Assembly: GCA_964577375.1 (NCBI GenBank)
Contig: CAZNYW010000014.1
Coordinates: forward strand, 1-64,000
Length of the DNA stretch: 64,000 nt
Direction of reading: 5' to 3'
From: DATKUC01 sp964577375
GTDB taxonomy: Bacteria; Spirochaetota; Spirochaetia; DSM-27196; DATKUC01
Shown in pieces: positions 1 to 8,951 of this stretch; the stretch's first letter is position 1; each line of letters starts with the position of its first letter. The position numbers and the translations under genes were made by a program. Below the pieces are notes generated by a model. It ran no database searches. It was given only the letters and a program-made list of their open reading frames with translations, and was not told the origin of the DNA.

Positions 1-45
1 GTACTTACCGCGGAATTACTCCCCTGATTTTATCCACAGGGTTCT

Positions 46-2070
46 TTATACTTCCATCACCATCCGGATGTCCCTGGTGAAATTCCGAAGCTCGAACGGC
101 TTGGATATAACCCGCAGCGCCCCCTCGTTCAGCAGGTCCTCCGCCGACCCGTCGGTGGTATGCCCGGTGATGATGATCACCTTGACGTCAGGATTGATCT
201 GCTTCAGATGGCGCAGGCAGTCACGGCCGTTCAACTGACCCATTACCATGTCGAGCACCACAAGATCGACCTGGTCCCTGTGAGTTTTGTACTTGAGCAG
301 CGCCTCGACCCCGTTTCTTGCCGACACCACCTGATACCCGGACTTTTCCAGCGCACGGGAAAGCATGTCCATTACCTGGTGATCATCGTCTGCCAGAAGG
401 ACGGTCCCCTTTCCGCTTGTGAGTTCGGCAGCATAGCGCTGCGGTTTGCGCGCCCCGCTCCTCTCCTTCACTACCGGCAGATAGATCCTGAAGCTGCTGC
501 CTGCGCCAAGCCTGCTCTCCACGTCGAGGAAGCCGCGGTGGTTCTGCACAATGCCGTAGACCACCGCCAGTCCCAGTCCCGTGCCGCGCTTCTCGCCCTT
601 GGTCGTAAAGAAGGGTTCGAAAAGCCTCTCCATGGTGGGCGCGTCCATACCGCACCCCGAATCGCTCACGGTAAGGCAGACATACCGGCCGGGTTTCGCA
701 TTGAGGAACTTCGCGATTTCACGCTCGTTGAGATCAACGTTGGCAGTGCTGATCGAGATAGTTCCGCGCGTTTCAACGCGCACCCCGTTCTCCCTCTCTT
801 TCTGCAGGCTGAGAATGGCATCGTCGGCGTTCACGCACAGATTCATGATCAGCTGAATCAGCTGGGACCTGTTCGCCCGAATCGGCTCGAGGTCTTTGGG
901 TAGATCAAGCTCTATTCGTACGTCGGGCCGGAACAAATGCTTCATGATGTTGTAGGTTTCATCGATCACGTCGTTCAGATCGATGGACTCCATGCCCATC
1001 GTTTCCTGCCGCGTAAAGATTCGAAGCTCCTTGGTGAGCTCCATGCCGCGATCGGTAGCCGTTTTGATCTGCAGAAAATCGTTGTACTGCGGGCTGTCCT
1101 TCTCGAGGTCCATGAGCTCGAGCTGAGCGTAACCGCTTATTGCCGTTAGCAGGTTGTTGAAATCGTGTACGATACCCCCTGCCAGCTGGCCAAGAGCCTC
1201 CATCTTCTGTGATTGCCTGAATTGTGATTCCAGACGGTGCCTGAGAGTTACATCGATAAGTGAGGCCATGACGCCGATCGGGGTGGTCGACTCATCCATG
1301 ATGAGTGACGCAGATACGGCCACATCTATCGACGATCCGTCTTCCCGCAGGCAGGTCACTTCTCCCTGCCACCCGCCGTCCGATTCGAGCGAGCTCTCGA
1401 TCTCGGCCGCACGGTCCTGACCCCAGAACCGCGACATCTGGGTGTTCAGCACGGCCTCCGCTGCACCCAGATCCCAGAGTTTCAGGAAGGCGGGATTTGC
1501 ATAGGTAATACGCCCGTCCATTCCCGCAATGAGAATGCCGTTGATCGAGGTATGGATTGCGTAGTTCTTGATGTGGAGTTCCCGGCGCTGCCGCTCGAGC
1601 GCTGTTGAAAGGGCTACACGCAGCTGCTCCTGGTCGCTGAGGATCTGGGACTCCCGCTTTTCGATGAATCCTTGGAGGTAGGAAGCCATGTAGGAGTCGA
1701 GCACCTGCGCCGCCGGCCCGATGATCTCCAGGGACTCGTTCGGAACCATCTCGCGCAGAAAGCGTGTGTAGGTCCCGGATAGCTTCAGAACAGCGTTGTG
1801 AGTGAGCCCCTCCGAAGCCCGGGTTCTGCCGTGGTCTGCGGCGGGACCTTCGTCGCCGGTCCGGAGGTAGGCAAGCAGACTCTCCACCTCCTCCTCGGGC
1901 ATCTGCTTCAGACGCCGGGGATGCAGAACGTATCTGTTCTCCCAGGCCAGCGACCGATAGAGCTCGGCGACCTGCGCGATCATAGCCGAACGGTGAGATT
2001 CAAGGAGCTCGAGCGTACTCCGGATTGCAGCATCATTGTCGGCACCTTCGCGGCGCTTTGGTACATCCAT
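46..2070 (-). CDS. PAS-containing hybrid sensor histidine kinase/response regulator
   Basis: This is a 674-residue soluble hybrid kinase. Domains in order are a helical N-terminal region (about 1-165), a PAS domain (about 170-290), a HisKA dimerisation domain with phospho-acceptor His302 in GGIVHDFNNLL, a HATPase domain with an N box (NLCVNADDA), G1 (DSGCGM), F box (FEPFFTTK) and G2 (GTGLGL), and a C-terminal receiver beginning VLLADDD with its phospho-Asp in VVLDMVMG and Lys in ISKPFE. No membrane segment is visible, so it should sense a cytoplasmic cue. I chose the ATG at 2070 because AGGAAGG lies 5-6 bases upstream; a longer reading to 2220 would run into the upstream methyltransferase. 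It follows that gene by 23 bases and is probably co-transcribed. Ligand and target are unknown. Confidence 0.9.
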   Translation of the reverse strand: MDVPKRREGADNDAAIRSTLELLESHRSAMIAQVAELYRSLAWENRYVLHPRRLKQMPEEEVESLLAYLRTGDEGPAADHGRTRASEGLTHNAVLKLSGTYTRFLREMVPNESLEIIGPAAQVLDSYMASYLQGFIEKRESQILSDQEQLRVALSTALERQRRELHIKNYAIHTSINGILIAGMDGRITYANPAFLKLWDLGAAEAVLNTQMSRFWGQDRAAEIESSLESDGGWQGEVTCLREDGSSIDVAVSASLIMDESTTPIGVMASLIDVTLRHRLESQFRQSQKMEALGQLAGGIVHDFNNLLTAISGYAQLELMDLEKDSPQYNDFLQIKTATDRGMELTKELRIFTRQETMGMESIDLNDVIDETYNIMKHLFRPDVRIELDLPKDLEPIRANRSQLIQLIMNLCVNADDAILSLQKERENGVRVETRGTISISTANVDLNEREIAKFLNAKPGRYVCLTVSDSGCGMDAPTMERLFEPFFTTKGEKRGTGLGLAVVYGIVQNHRGFLDVESRLGAGSSFRIYLPVVKERSGARKPQRYAAELTSGKGTVLLADDDHQVMDMLSRALEKSGYQVVSARNGVEALLKYKTHRDQVDLVVLDMVMGQLNGRDCLRHLKQINPDVKVIIITGHTTDGSAEDLLNEGALRVISKPFELRNFTRDIRMVMEV

Positions 2071-2093
2071 ACCGGCCTTCCTGGATCGGGTTT

Positions 2094-2891
2094 TTACTCC
2101 TTTTCCAGGACTCCTGCTATGAGATTGCCCCCGAACGCATTCGACATCTCTTCGGTTACGTTCTTCTCCAGCTCGACCCATTCCTCGAGCGGTCGAAAGC
2201 CCGGATCCAGAAGCTTCCACGGGCGTACCAGCTTCTTAACCGTTTCGAGGGAACGAATGTGAAGGCGTTGAAGGTTTTCGTACAGATCGACCATCCTCTG
2301 TGACTGCTCGGACTGGTCCGGAGCGTCGCTGTCACACATGAAGAGCTTCGATCCCGGTGCCGCCCAGTTATAGATCACCTTCAGACTCCGTGAAATGGCT
2401 TCGTCGGGCAAAAACCACGCGATGCCGTTGAATCCTATCGCAAGCTTCCGGTTTTCGCCGAAAAGCTCCTCGATCTCGGGCGAGTTCAGGAGCGTCTCCG
2501 GCTGAGCCGCATCACATTGGAGGTACCGGATGTTCGAATTGCCGCTGATGATCTGCTGCGCGTAGGCGACCGTCACCGGATCGATGTCGGAGTAGATCAC
2601 CTTGGTCCCTTCCGGGGCAATCTGATGAATGTGGTCGACCGTCGGCAGTCCGGACGCAAAGTCCAGGAAATGGTTGAATCCCTCTGCCGACAGTCTGCGC
2701 GTCGCCTCCCCGAGAAACCACCTGATCAAGCGGAACATGCGCGGAAAGAACGGGCCGATTTCCACAACCTTCTTTGCCGCTTCCCGGTCGATTTCGAAAT
2801 TATGGTTTCCGCCGAGCAGGTAGTCGTAGATGCGCCCGGCGCTGGGGCGGTTGGCGTCTGCAATTCCCGAAAGATCATCGTATGCGCTCAT
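2094..2891 (-). CDS. SAM-dependent methyltransferase, DUF574 / Methyltransf_19 type
   Basis: This 265-residue protein matches the S-adenosyl methyltransferase family (DUF574) known mostly from actinomycetes. The N-terminal signature RPSAGRIYDYLLGGNHNFE and the SAM-binding loop FLDFASGLPTVDHIHQ are both characteristic. The acidic loop after strand 2 (VIYSDIDPV) should hold the SAM ribose. The ATG at 2891 has GGGGAGGA seven bases upstream; an upstream in-frame ATG at 2999 has no ribosome site. The methyl acceptor is unknown. Its position directly before a hybrid kinase suggests a shared sensory circuit, but that is inference. Finding this family outside Actinobacteria is unusual and could reflect transfer. 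Confidence 0.88.
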   Translation of the reverse strand: MSAYDDLSGIADANRPSAGRIYDYLLGGNHNFEIDREAAKKVVEIGPFFPRMFRLIRWFLGEATRRLSAEGFNHFLDFASGLPTVDHIHQIAPEGTKVIYSDIDPVTVAYAQQIISGNSNIRYLQCDAAQPETLLNSPEIEELFGENRKLAIGFNGIAWFLPDEAISRSLKVIYNWAAPGSKLFMCDSDAPDQSEQSQRMVDLYENLQRLHIRSLETVKKLVRPWKLLDPGFRPLEEWVELEKNVTEEMSNAFGGNLIAGVLEKE

Positions 2892-3038
2892 CGGCGGGTC
2901 CTCCCCGTGTTCCTGAACAGATTCGTCTGCTATGCATATATTAACAGTAAAAGAAGTATTTGTAAAACCGGGCCGACCTCCACGACCGCCAGCCGGCAAA
3001 TTTTAGGAAAAAAAGTCGACAAACAAAGTCAGACTGAT

Positions 3039-3064
3039 TACAATTTGAGTGAAATTGCCGATAA
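3039..3064 (+). promoter_or_regulatory. Candidate sigma-28 (FliA/WhiG) promoter
   Basis: GCCGATAA at 3057-3064 is a perfect match to the sigma-28 -10 element. TACA at 3039-3042, 14 bases upstream, is a partial match to the TAAA -35. It lies about 105 bases before the small protein at 3170. The rest of the 2892-3169 interval holds no gene I can support. Confidence 0.4.
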
Positions 3065-3169
3065 TGAGAGAGGACGAAGCGAAACAGCGAGTCAGACCAC
3101 ACCGTCCAACAGCGATTTGGTACCCAGGCGTGTTGCGACCTTCAACACGTTGAATGGAGGTGATGCAGT

Positions 3170-3421
3170 ATGATTCAACCGATCAACCAGACAGTGGTGC
3201 AGGGTTCAAATGCTCAAATGGATGCTGCGGCGACCAGGGCGAAAGCCGCGGACACCGTTCAGACCGAGCAGATTCAACCCAAGACTGATACCGTAGAGAT
3301 TTCGGTTCCGGCGCACGCCCGTCTCCTTCGTCAACAGGGGCTGAGCGTCAACGAGATCGCCTTCAGACTCCGCCTGGATGTGGAAACCGTGGATCGCTAC
3401 CTTGGCACCAAGCCGGTCTGA
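3170..3421 (+). CDS. Small protein with C-terminal HTH-like segment
   Basis: This 83-residue protein is preceded by a strong ribosome site (GGAGGTGAT, six bases from the ATG). The first 40 residues are polar, rich in Gln, Thr and Ala, and look disordered. The C-terminal half (VEISVPAHARLLRQQGLS, then VNEIAFRLRLDVETVDRYLG) resembles the helix-turn-helix of small proteins that end in an 'S-V-x-E-I-A-x-x-L-x-L-x-x-x-T-V-x-x-Y-L' pattern. I cannot name a family. The sigma-28-like promoter upstream hints at membership in the motility/chemotaxis regulon. Confidence that it is expressed is good; function is open. Confidence 0.75.
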   Translation: MIQPINQTVVQGSNAQMDAAATRAKAADTVQTEQIQPKTDTVEISVPAHARLLRQQGLSVNEIAFRLRLDVETVDRYLGTKPV

Positions 3422-3464
3422 GGCGGCTGTAGGTAACAACCTCGACACAGGACTGATTCTCGCC

Positions 3465-4328
3465 TCAATCTCCTCCCGAAACAGTCGGGCGACCCGCTAT
3501 TTCCCGAGTCACTGAAAGTACGCAGGTAACACCATCGAGCTCGATGAGCCGCCCGGATATGCTGACCGGGGCAATTCTCCCGCATTTCAGCCGTAGCTCG
3601 GTTTCGAAATTCTCGACCACACCGTGCTCCCGCAGATCCGAGGCAAGATCCAGCCTGTCTGCTTCTCGCAGCCAGACGGAAAGCCCGCCCGGCAGAGAGG
3701 ATTGGCCGATTACCTCCTCCCGGCTGTACCCCATGAACCGTGTAAATCCCTCATTTATGTCCAGGTAGGTTCCGTCATCCAGTGTGTTGATGTTCATCGT
3801 GAGCGGATTCAGATGAAAAGTTTTCGAGAACTTGTCCTCAGCAACCGCGAGCTGCATATTTGTCCGCTGCAGGTTGCCGACGGTTGAACGAAGCTGGTTG
3901 TTGAGCTGTTCGAGCTCGGCATTCCTGGCCTGCAGCTGCGTTTTGGTTTCGAAAAGCTTGAACGCCATCTTGATGGAGGCGTCGAGAACTGCGAACTCGG
4001 AGGATTTGACGACGTACCCGTAACCGGCGATCTGCTCGGTCTTGAGAACGACATCGGGCTCGTCATGTGACGACAGAAACAGGATCGGCACGCTGAAACG
4101 ACCGAGTATCGTCTGTGCTGCCTCCGTTCCGTCCATTCCGCGGCCGAGATTTATGTCCATTAGTATCAGATCGACGCGCCCGGAGTCCGAGCTCATCGTC
4201 TCCACGGCCTCCTCGCCGGTGAATACATGCATCACAGCGTAGCCCGCGTTCTTGAGCTGCGCGGCTTCCTGCAACGCGATGACCGCCTCGTCCTCGACTA
4301 TCAGGATGTGTTTCTGCAGATTCTTCAC
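3465..4328 (-). CDS. Response regulator with receiver and PAS domains
   Basis: This 287-residue protein has an N-terminal receiver (about 1-120; acidic pair in ILIVEDEA, phospho-Asp in LILMDINLG, Lys in VVKSS), a short coiled-coil linker (about 125-165) and one PAS domain (about 170-285; NINTLDDGTYLDINEGF). There is no kinase or DNA-binding output. The receiver is closely similar in wording to that of the 993-residue kinase at 5140-8121, so the two probably share ancestry. I chose the GTG at 4328, with AAAGGAAAG just upstream; the ATG at 4373 would add 15 residues that read over the likely promoter region. It is divergent from the dehydrogenase at 4419. Confidence 0.85.
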   Translation of the reverse strand: MKNLQKHILIVEDEAVIALQEAAQLKNAGYAVMHVFTGEEAVETMSSDSGRVDLILMDINLGRGMDGTEAAQTILGRFSVPILFLSSHDEPDVVLKTEQIAGYGYVVKSSEFAVLDASIKMAFKLFETKTQLQARNAELEQLNNQLRSTVGNLQRTNMQLAVAEDKFSKTFHLNPLTMNINTLDDGTYLDINEGFTRFMGYSREEVIGQSSLPGGLSVWLREADRLDLASDLREHGVVENFETELRLKCGRIAPVSISGRLIELDGVTCVLSVTREIAGRPTVSGGD

Positions 4329-4418
4329 ACGCTTTCCTTTGTACAGGTATAGTATAGAACAGACTGAGGGCATGATCGACCGCCCGCGCGGTCCGGGTGC
4401 GTTTTCCGGGGAGAAGGT

Positions 4419-5147
4419 ATGAGTTCCTCGCTTGAGGGCAAAACGGTCATCGTAACAGGCGCGAGCTCCGGAATCGGCCGCGCAACAGCGCGTGTGCTGG
4501 CGAACGAGGGCTGCAACCTGGTACTTGCCGCGCGGCGTAAGGAACGGCTCGATGCGCTTGCAGCGGAGCTCGGGCCGGCAACGCTGGCCGTTCCCACCGA
4601 TATCGTCCGGAAAGAGGAGACCGTTCGTCTAGCAACCCTCGCCATCGAGCGGTTCGGCCAGGTTGACGCGCTTCTGGCGAACGCCGGCATCTTCATCCCC
4701 GGCAATTTCGCTGCGGGGAATATCGACGACTGGCTGAAACAGATCGCAATCAACGTCGAAGGCGTTATGACCTCGATTCATGCCGTCCTCCCCGGCATGA
4801 TATCCCGCGGCGCGGGGGATATCATCGTGACGAGCTCCATCTCCGGGTTCGTCGACATCGATGGAGAACCGGTCTACAGCGCGTCGAAACACGCAGTCCA
4901 GAGTTTCGTTCACACGCTGCGAAACCAGCTGGCACCTTCGGGAATCAGGGTTGGGACGGTTTCTCCCGGGATTGTGCTCAACGAAATCTGGGGCATTACC
5001 GATGAGGCCGAGATCGACCGTCGCATCGCCGAGCGCAGCGGGATCCGCTCCGAGGACGTCGCCGACGCGATTCTCTACATGCTCTCGCGTCCAGAGCACG
5101 TCACCATCCGCGACCTCGTGATCCTGCCGCAGAACCAGATTATCTGA
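4419..5147 (+). CDS. Short-chain dehydrogenase/reductase (classical SDR)
   Basis: This 242-residue oxidoreductase has the classical SDR plan. The Rossmann cofactor motif is TGASSGIGRA near residue 12, NAG lies near residue 90, the catalytic Ser is in TSSISG and the catalytic Tyr-x-x-x-Lys in YSASKHA. RR after strand 2 (LAARRKERL) favours NADP. GGGGAGAAGG lies immediately before the ATG. It resembles YdfG-like serine/3-hydroxy acid dehydrogenases, but the substrate cannot be set. Its last eight bases overlap, tail to tail, the end of the large kinase on the other strand. Confidence 0.88.
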   Translation: MSSSLEGKTVIVTGASSGIGRATARVLANEGCNLVLAARRKERLDALAAELGPATLAVPTDIVRKEETVRLATLAIERFGQVDALLANAGIFIPGNFAAGNIDDWLKQIAINVEGVMTSIHAVLPGMISRGAGDIIVTSSISGFVDIDGEPVYSASKHAVQSFVHTLRNQLAPSGIRVGTVSPGIVLNEIWGITDEAEIDRRIAERSGIRSEDVADAILYMLSRPEHVTIRDLVILPQNQII

Positions 5148-8121
5148 CCTGTTCATCCGGGAAGCGAATGGTGAACTCAGGACTCGGAGAGCGTCGCAGC
5201 TCGATTGTTCCTCCAATCTGATCGACGAGCGCGGAGACAATCTGGAGACCAAGCGTGTGCGAGTTGTTCAGATCGACGGAACTCGGAAACGCCTTGCCGG
5301 AGTTCGCGAGAACCAACACGAACTTGTGCGTCTCTGGTTCCCGCGTCATGCCTATCGTGAAGCGAGCCTCACCCGGTGTCTGAAAGCCGTGCTTCATCGC
5401 GTTGGTTGCGATCTCATTTACGATCAATCCGAGAGGAATTGCGGTTTTTGTCGCGATCTCCACGTTGTCGATCCTGTTTTCAAAGATCACCTCATGCGAC
5501 GCGAATGCGGAGAAAATCGTATTGAGAAGCTCGTCGCACTGTTCGCGAAAGTTTATTGAGCTCACGTTTTCACTTGAGTGCAGCTTCTCATGAACAATAC
5601 GAACCGCGTCGATCTGACTGCGTACGTCGGAAAGATCGATCTTCGAGGCAGATTCCTTCAGGCGAAGGAGCGACGCCACCATCTGCAGGTTGTTCTTGAT
5701 TCGATGATTCATTTCCTGCATGAGAGAATCCTTCTCACGGAGCGCCCGAAGCAGCTCGGAGCTCTGCGCGGTCAGCTCGGCGTTGAGTTTCCGAAGGTCC
5801 TGTTCCGCCTCCTTCCGTTTGGTGACATCCCGGAACATGCTCACTATCTCGCCACGGTCGGTGCCCATGTAGGCAGTCGACACCTCGACATCGAAGAAGG
5901 TGCCGTCCTTCCTTCGGTGTCGCGTCTCGAACAGCTCGTGCCCGCTTTGCAGAATGCGCTTCATTCGCACGGTCACGTCCGACATTCGTTCGCCGGGATT
6001 GATATCCAGAATGTGCATCCCGATCAGCTCATCCCTGCTGTAGCCGGACATTGCGCAGTAGGCGTCGTTGACATCGACGATCCGGCCGTCGCGGTCGGCT
6101 ACCCACAGACCATCCCGGGTGGTCCGCAGCAGGGTCTGGAGGTACCTCTGCTCCTCGTACGCCGCCGTCTCGGTGAGCTTACGTTTGGTAATGTCGGCAC
6201 TGAAGGTCTCCACAACAAAGGTACCGTCGGGCCTGGTCTCCGTTACCTCCGCATTGATCACGTTGAACCAGCGCGTCGTCCCGTCCGGCATTCGCGCCTC
6301 GAAATCAAAATCGTCAACCTTGCCGTCACGTTCGAGCAGCCTCAGGAGCTCGGCTCTTCGTGAGGGGTCGACATAGAATTGAGATGTTACGTTGGTATAG
6401 TTTTCGAGCGCTTCGCTGCGGGTTGGAATTCGAACCATCTTGAGAAGCGCAGGATTAATGTCCAGAAGCTCTCCGGTTGATGATGTCAGCGATATTCCCA
6501 CCGGTGCGCGGTCGAACAGACCGCGGAACTTCGCTTCGCTCTCCACGAGTCTCCGGTCACGCTCATACTGACGCGTCACCTCCCTGAAGACCAGGACCAC
6601 CCCGCAGACGATGCCGCCGGAGTCTTTGATCGGAGCTGCGCTGTAGGCCACTTTGGACTTCCGTCCGTGGCGCGAGACGAGGGTGACCGGCAGACCGGAT
6701 TTGAGCGTTCTCCCGGACCCGCGACCGGATCGGCCGCCTCCATTTGCGGCCGCACCGAGCACCTGGCGCGCCACCCCTGGCAGACTTCGCCGCGATTCGA
6801 CGTTCCGTGTGACGAACACCTCATCGAGGTGGCGGCCGTCAGCCTCTTCGCGGCTCCAGCCGGTAAGTCGCTCGGCGGGAGGGTTCATCTGTTCTATGCA
6901 GCCCTGGGCATCAGTCGATATTACCGCATCGGCAATCGACCGGAGCGTAGTGCGAAGATTTTCGCTTCTGCGCTCTACCTGCTTCTTTGCCTCTCGGCGC
7001 TGGTTTAGGATTTCGGTGTATAGAATCAGTCCGCCGATCGAATCGTCGTTCCGGTACCAGGGAATACACTCCCACTGCACGTAGTCGATGGCGCCGTCGG
7101 GTTTGACCACTTCGTCCTCGGCACTTCTGAGCGTCTCACCGCGGAGCACCGTCTTGTGCACTTCGCGCCACTTCTCCGGAATGTGCGGAAAGAGGTCGTA
7201 GTGGCGCAATCCGATGATGTCTCTGTCACCGAGTCCGTTCTCCTCGCGAAACCTGCGACTTACGAACATGTACCGCAGCTGATCATCGAGGACGATTACT
7301 GCGTTGGGATCGTGCTCGACCGCGTATTCCAGAAGCCGTTTAAGCCTCCCGGCCTCCTTTTCACTCTCCAGTTTTTCGGTGATGTCGTAGACTATGACGT
7401 GAAGGAGCCGACGGCGCAGCATCATCACGGGGCGCGAAAATACCTCCACGTCTCTCTTTGCCCCCGAGGCCGTGCGATGCTTCACGACGAAATTGTTCTT
7501 GTCTTCGGCAGCGGCTTTACGCATGTTTCCGGCAATTTCGGATCGGGAGAGGAGACTGATCTCGTGAATCTTCTTGCGGGTGAGCTCCGGGTAGCTCCAG
7601 CCATAGAACTCGACAGCGGCCGCGTTGGCGTCCACGATCTCGCCGGTTTCCGGATCCAACAGCAGCATCACTGCCCGGTTGTGAGCGAATATGGAACGAT
7701 AGACCCGCCCGCGTTCCTCCACTTCGCGGTGCGCTTCGAAGAGCTCGAATGCCATCTGGATCGATTCAAAAAGGACGAACTCGCCGCTCGACTTCAGCAC
7801 GTATCCGTAGCGGGTGATGTCCCGGACCCTGTCCACCATCGATTTTTCGGAGTGGCTGGTGAGAAAGACAATTGGAAGCGACCGAAGCTCGAGTATCCTG
7901 CGTGCCGCTTCGGTTCCGTCCATTGCCCGGCCGAGGTCTATGTCCATGAGCACCATCGACAGTTCGGGATCCTCACGGACAGCCTCGATTGCCTGCTCGC
8001 CGGAATGCGCAGGAACGACCAGATACCCCTCTTTCTTCAATGTTGAAGCGGTATCCAGGGCGAGGATTGCTTCATCTTCTACGAGGAGGATCTTTCTGGC
8101 GTGACCGTTGGAGGATGGCAT
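5140..8121 (-). CDS. Receiver-multiPAS sensor histidine kinase (HisKA_2 type)
   Basis: This is a 993-residue soluble sensor. It starts with a receiver (about 10-125; ILLVEDEA, phospho-Asp in MVLMDIDLG, Lys in VLKSS) followed by roughly five PAS domains between residues 135 and 785, several ending in PAC-like segments (for example VVETFSADITKRK and IVSMFRDVTKRKEAE). The C-terminus is a HisKA_2 dimerisation domain with His806 in EMNHRIKNNLQM and a HATPase domain with NEIATNAMKHGF and HTLGLQIV. HisKA_2 kinases usually signal to partner regulators or adaptors. The N-terminal receiver suggests that an upstream kinase gates it. No strong ribosome site is visible before the ATG at 8121. Confidence 0.88.
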   Translation of the reverse strand: MPSSNGHARKILLVEDEAILALDTASTLKKEGYLVVPAHSGEQAIEAVREDPELSMVLMDIDLGRAMDGTEAARRILELRSLPIVFLTSHSEKSMVDRVRDITRYGYVLKSSGEFVLFESIQMAFELFEAHREVEERGRVYRSIFAHNRAVMLLLDPETGEIVDANAAAVEFYGWSYPELTRKKIHEISLLSRSEIAGNMRKAAAEDKNNFVVKHRTASGAKRDVEVFSRPVMMLRRRLLHVIVYDITEKLESEKEAGRLKRLLEYAVEHDPNAVIVLDDQLRYMFVSRRFREENGLGDRDIIGLRHYDLFPHIPEKWREVHKTVLRGETLRSAEDEVVKPDGAIDYVQWECIPWYRNDDSIGGLILYTEILNQRREAKKQVERRSENLRTTLRSIADAVISTDAQGCIEQMNPPAERLTGWSREEADGRHLDEVFVTRNVESRRSLPGVARQVLGAAANGGGRSGRGSGRTLKSGLPVTLVSRHGRKSKVAYSAAPIKDSGGIVCGVVLVFREVTRQYERDRRLVESEAKFRGLFDRAPVGISLTSSTGELLDINPALLKMVRIPTRSEALENYTNVTSQFYVDPSRRAELLRLLERDGKVDDFDFEARMPDGTTRWFNVINAEVTETRPDGTFVVETFSADITKRKLTETAAYEEQRYLQTLLRTTRDGLWVADRDGRIVDVNDAYCAMSGYSRDELIGMHILDINPGERMSDVTVRMKRILQSGHELFETRHRRKDGTFFDVEVSTAYMGTDRGEIVSMFRDVTKRKEAEQDLRKLNAELTAQSSELLRALREKDSLMQEMNHRIKNNLQMVASLLRLKESASKIDLSDVRSQIDAVRIVHEKLHSSENVSSINFREQCDELLNTIFSAFASHEVIFENRIDNVEIATKTAIPLGLIVNEIATNAMKHGFQTPGEARFTIGMTREPETHKFVLVLANSGKAFPSSVDLNNSHTLGLQIVSALVDQIGGTIELRRSPSPEFTIRFPDEQVR

Positions 8122-8158
8122 AGAAATGCGTAAGTGTACATTTCTATTGCGGAATCTG

Positions 8159-8920
8159 TCAATTTAGAAGTGAATCCCGCGCCCGTTTGATCTCGATGAA
8201 CATTGCCGGATCCCCGCCCCGGTCGGGATGGTGCAGCAGGCTGAGCCGCCGGTAGCTGCGGTTGATCCTGGTTGCCGCAGGAGCCGTCGGCGGTATGACC
8301 TCCGGCACCAGATCAAGCACGAAGCTCGCATAGACCCGATCGGCGATGACCGGAGCGAGGTCAGGGTAGCGGCGCGCGAGCGCATCGAGGTGGCGGCGAA
8401 AGAGCGCATTCCAGTCCGTATCCCCGTATCGCGAGTATTCGTCGGCTCTTCTCTTGGAGGTGGGAAAGAGCTGCTTCTGCCAGACCGGGGAAAGACCGGC
8501 TCCGTTGAAGCTCCGCTCGAGGAAACCGAGATACCGTATCTTTGCGCGAATATCCTCGGGCAGCCGCTTCATCACCGAGAGAATGTAGCCGTGCCGTTCC
8601 TCCTTTGCGCGCTCGCGCTCGGCGAGATAATCACGCTTTACCGTAAAGAAGGTCGGAAAGAACGGATCGGCAGGAAGCCGGTAGGTCCGCAGAAAATGGT
8701 GAAGATTCTCCGGCCGCACCGTCGCGCGATTCAAGAGCGAATAGCACCGACGGCTCACCGACATGGTTTGAAGCACGCGCGAAGCGTAATAGTGAGCCAG
8801 GAGCGACTGGTAGCGCGGGTGCTTCTGCAGCGTCTTCGGCTGGCGGGAGAGGAGCTCGTTGATTGTATAGGTACGGGCCTGGCGGGCCGTCCGCGCCCGC
8901 GGCCTGCGTCTCCTGCGCAT
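8159..8920 (-). CDS. J-domain (DnaJ-like) protein
   Basis: This 253-residue protein is basic at its N-terminus (MRRRRRPRARTARQ), has a central helical region of unknown fold, and ends in a partial J-domain with the diagnostic HPD tripeptide (SLLHHPDRGGDPAMF) at about residues 220-253. J-domains stimulate Hsp70 ATPase. Having it at the C-terminus rather than the N-terminus is the arrangement of specialised co-chaperones. The ATG at 8920 was chosen because the longer reading to 9160 lies inside the upstream hydroxylase gene. It begins 31 bases after the molybdenum hydroxylase operon and might be co-transcribed; whether it helps hydroxylase assembly is speculative. Confidence 0.75.
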   Translation of the reverse strand: MRRRRRPRARTARQARTYTINELLSRQPKTLQKHPRYQSLLAHYYASRVLQTMSVSRRCYSLLNRATVRPENLHHFLRTYRLPADPFFPTFFTVKRDYLAERERAKEERHGYILSVMKRLPEDIRAKIRYLGFLERSFNGAGLSPVWQKQLFPTSKRRADEYSRYGDTDWNALFRRHLDALARRYPDLAPVIADRVYASFVLDLVPEVIPPTAPAATRINRSYRRLSLLHHPDRGGDPAMFIEIKRARDSLLN

Positions 8921-8951
8921 GGACAAACCACAGATTATCGCGCGGCCGGTG

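Noticed and set aside
4328..4373. The longer ATG start for the REC-PAS protein at 4373
   Set aside because: It adds a non-receiver leader over the presumed promoter and lacks a ribosome site, whereas GTG 4328 has one.
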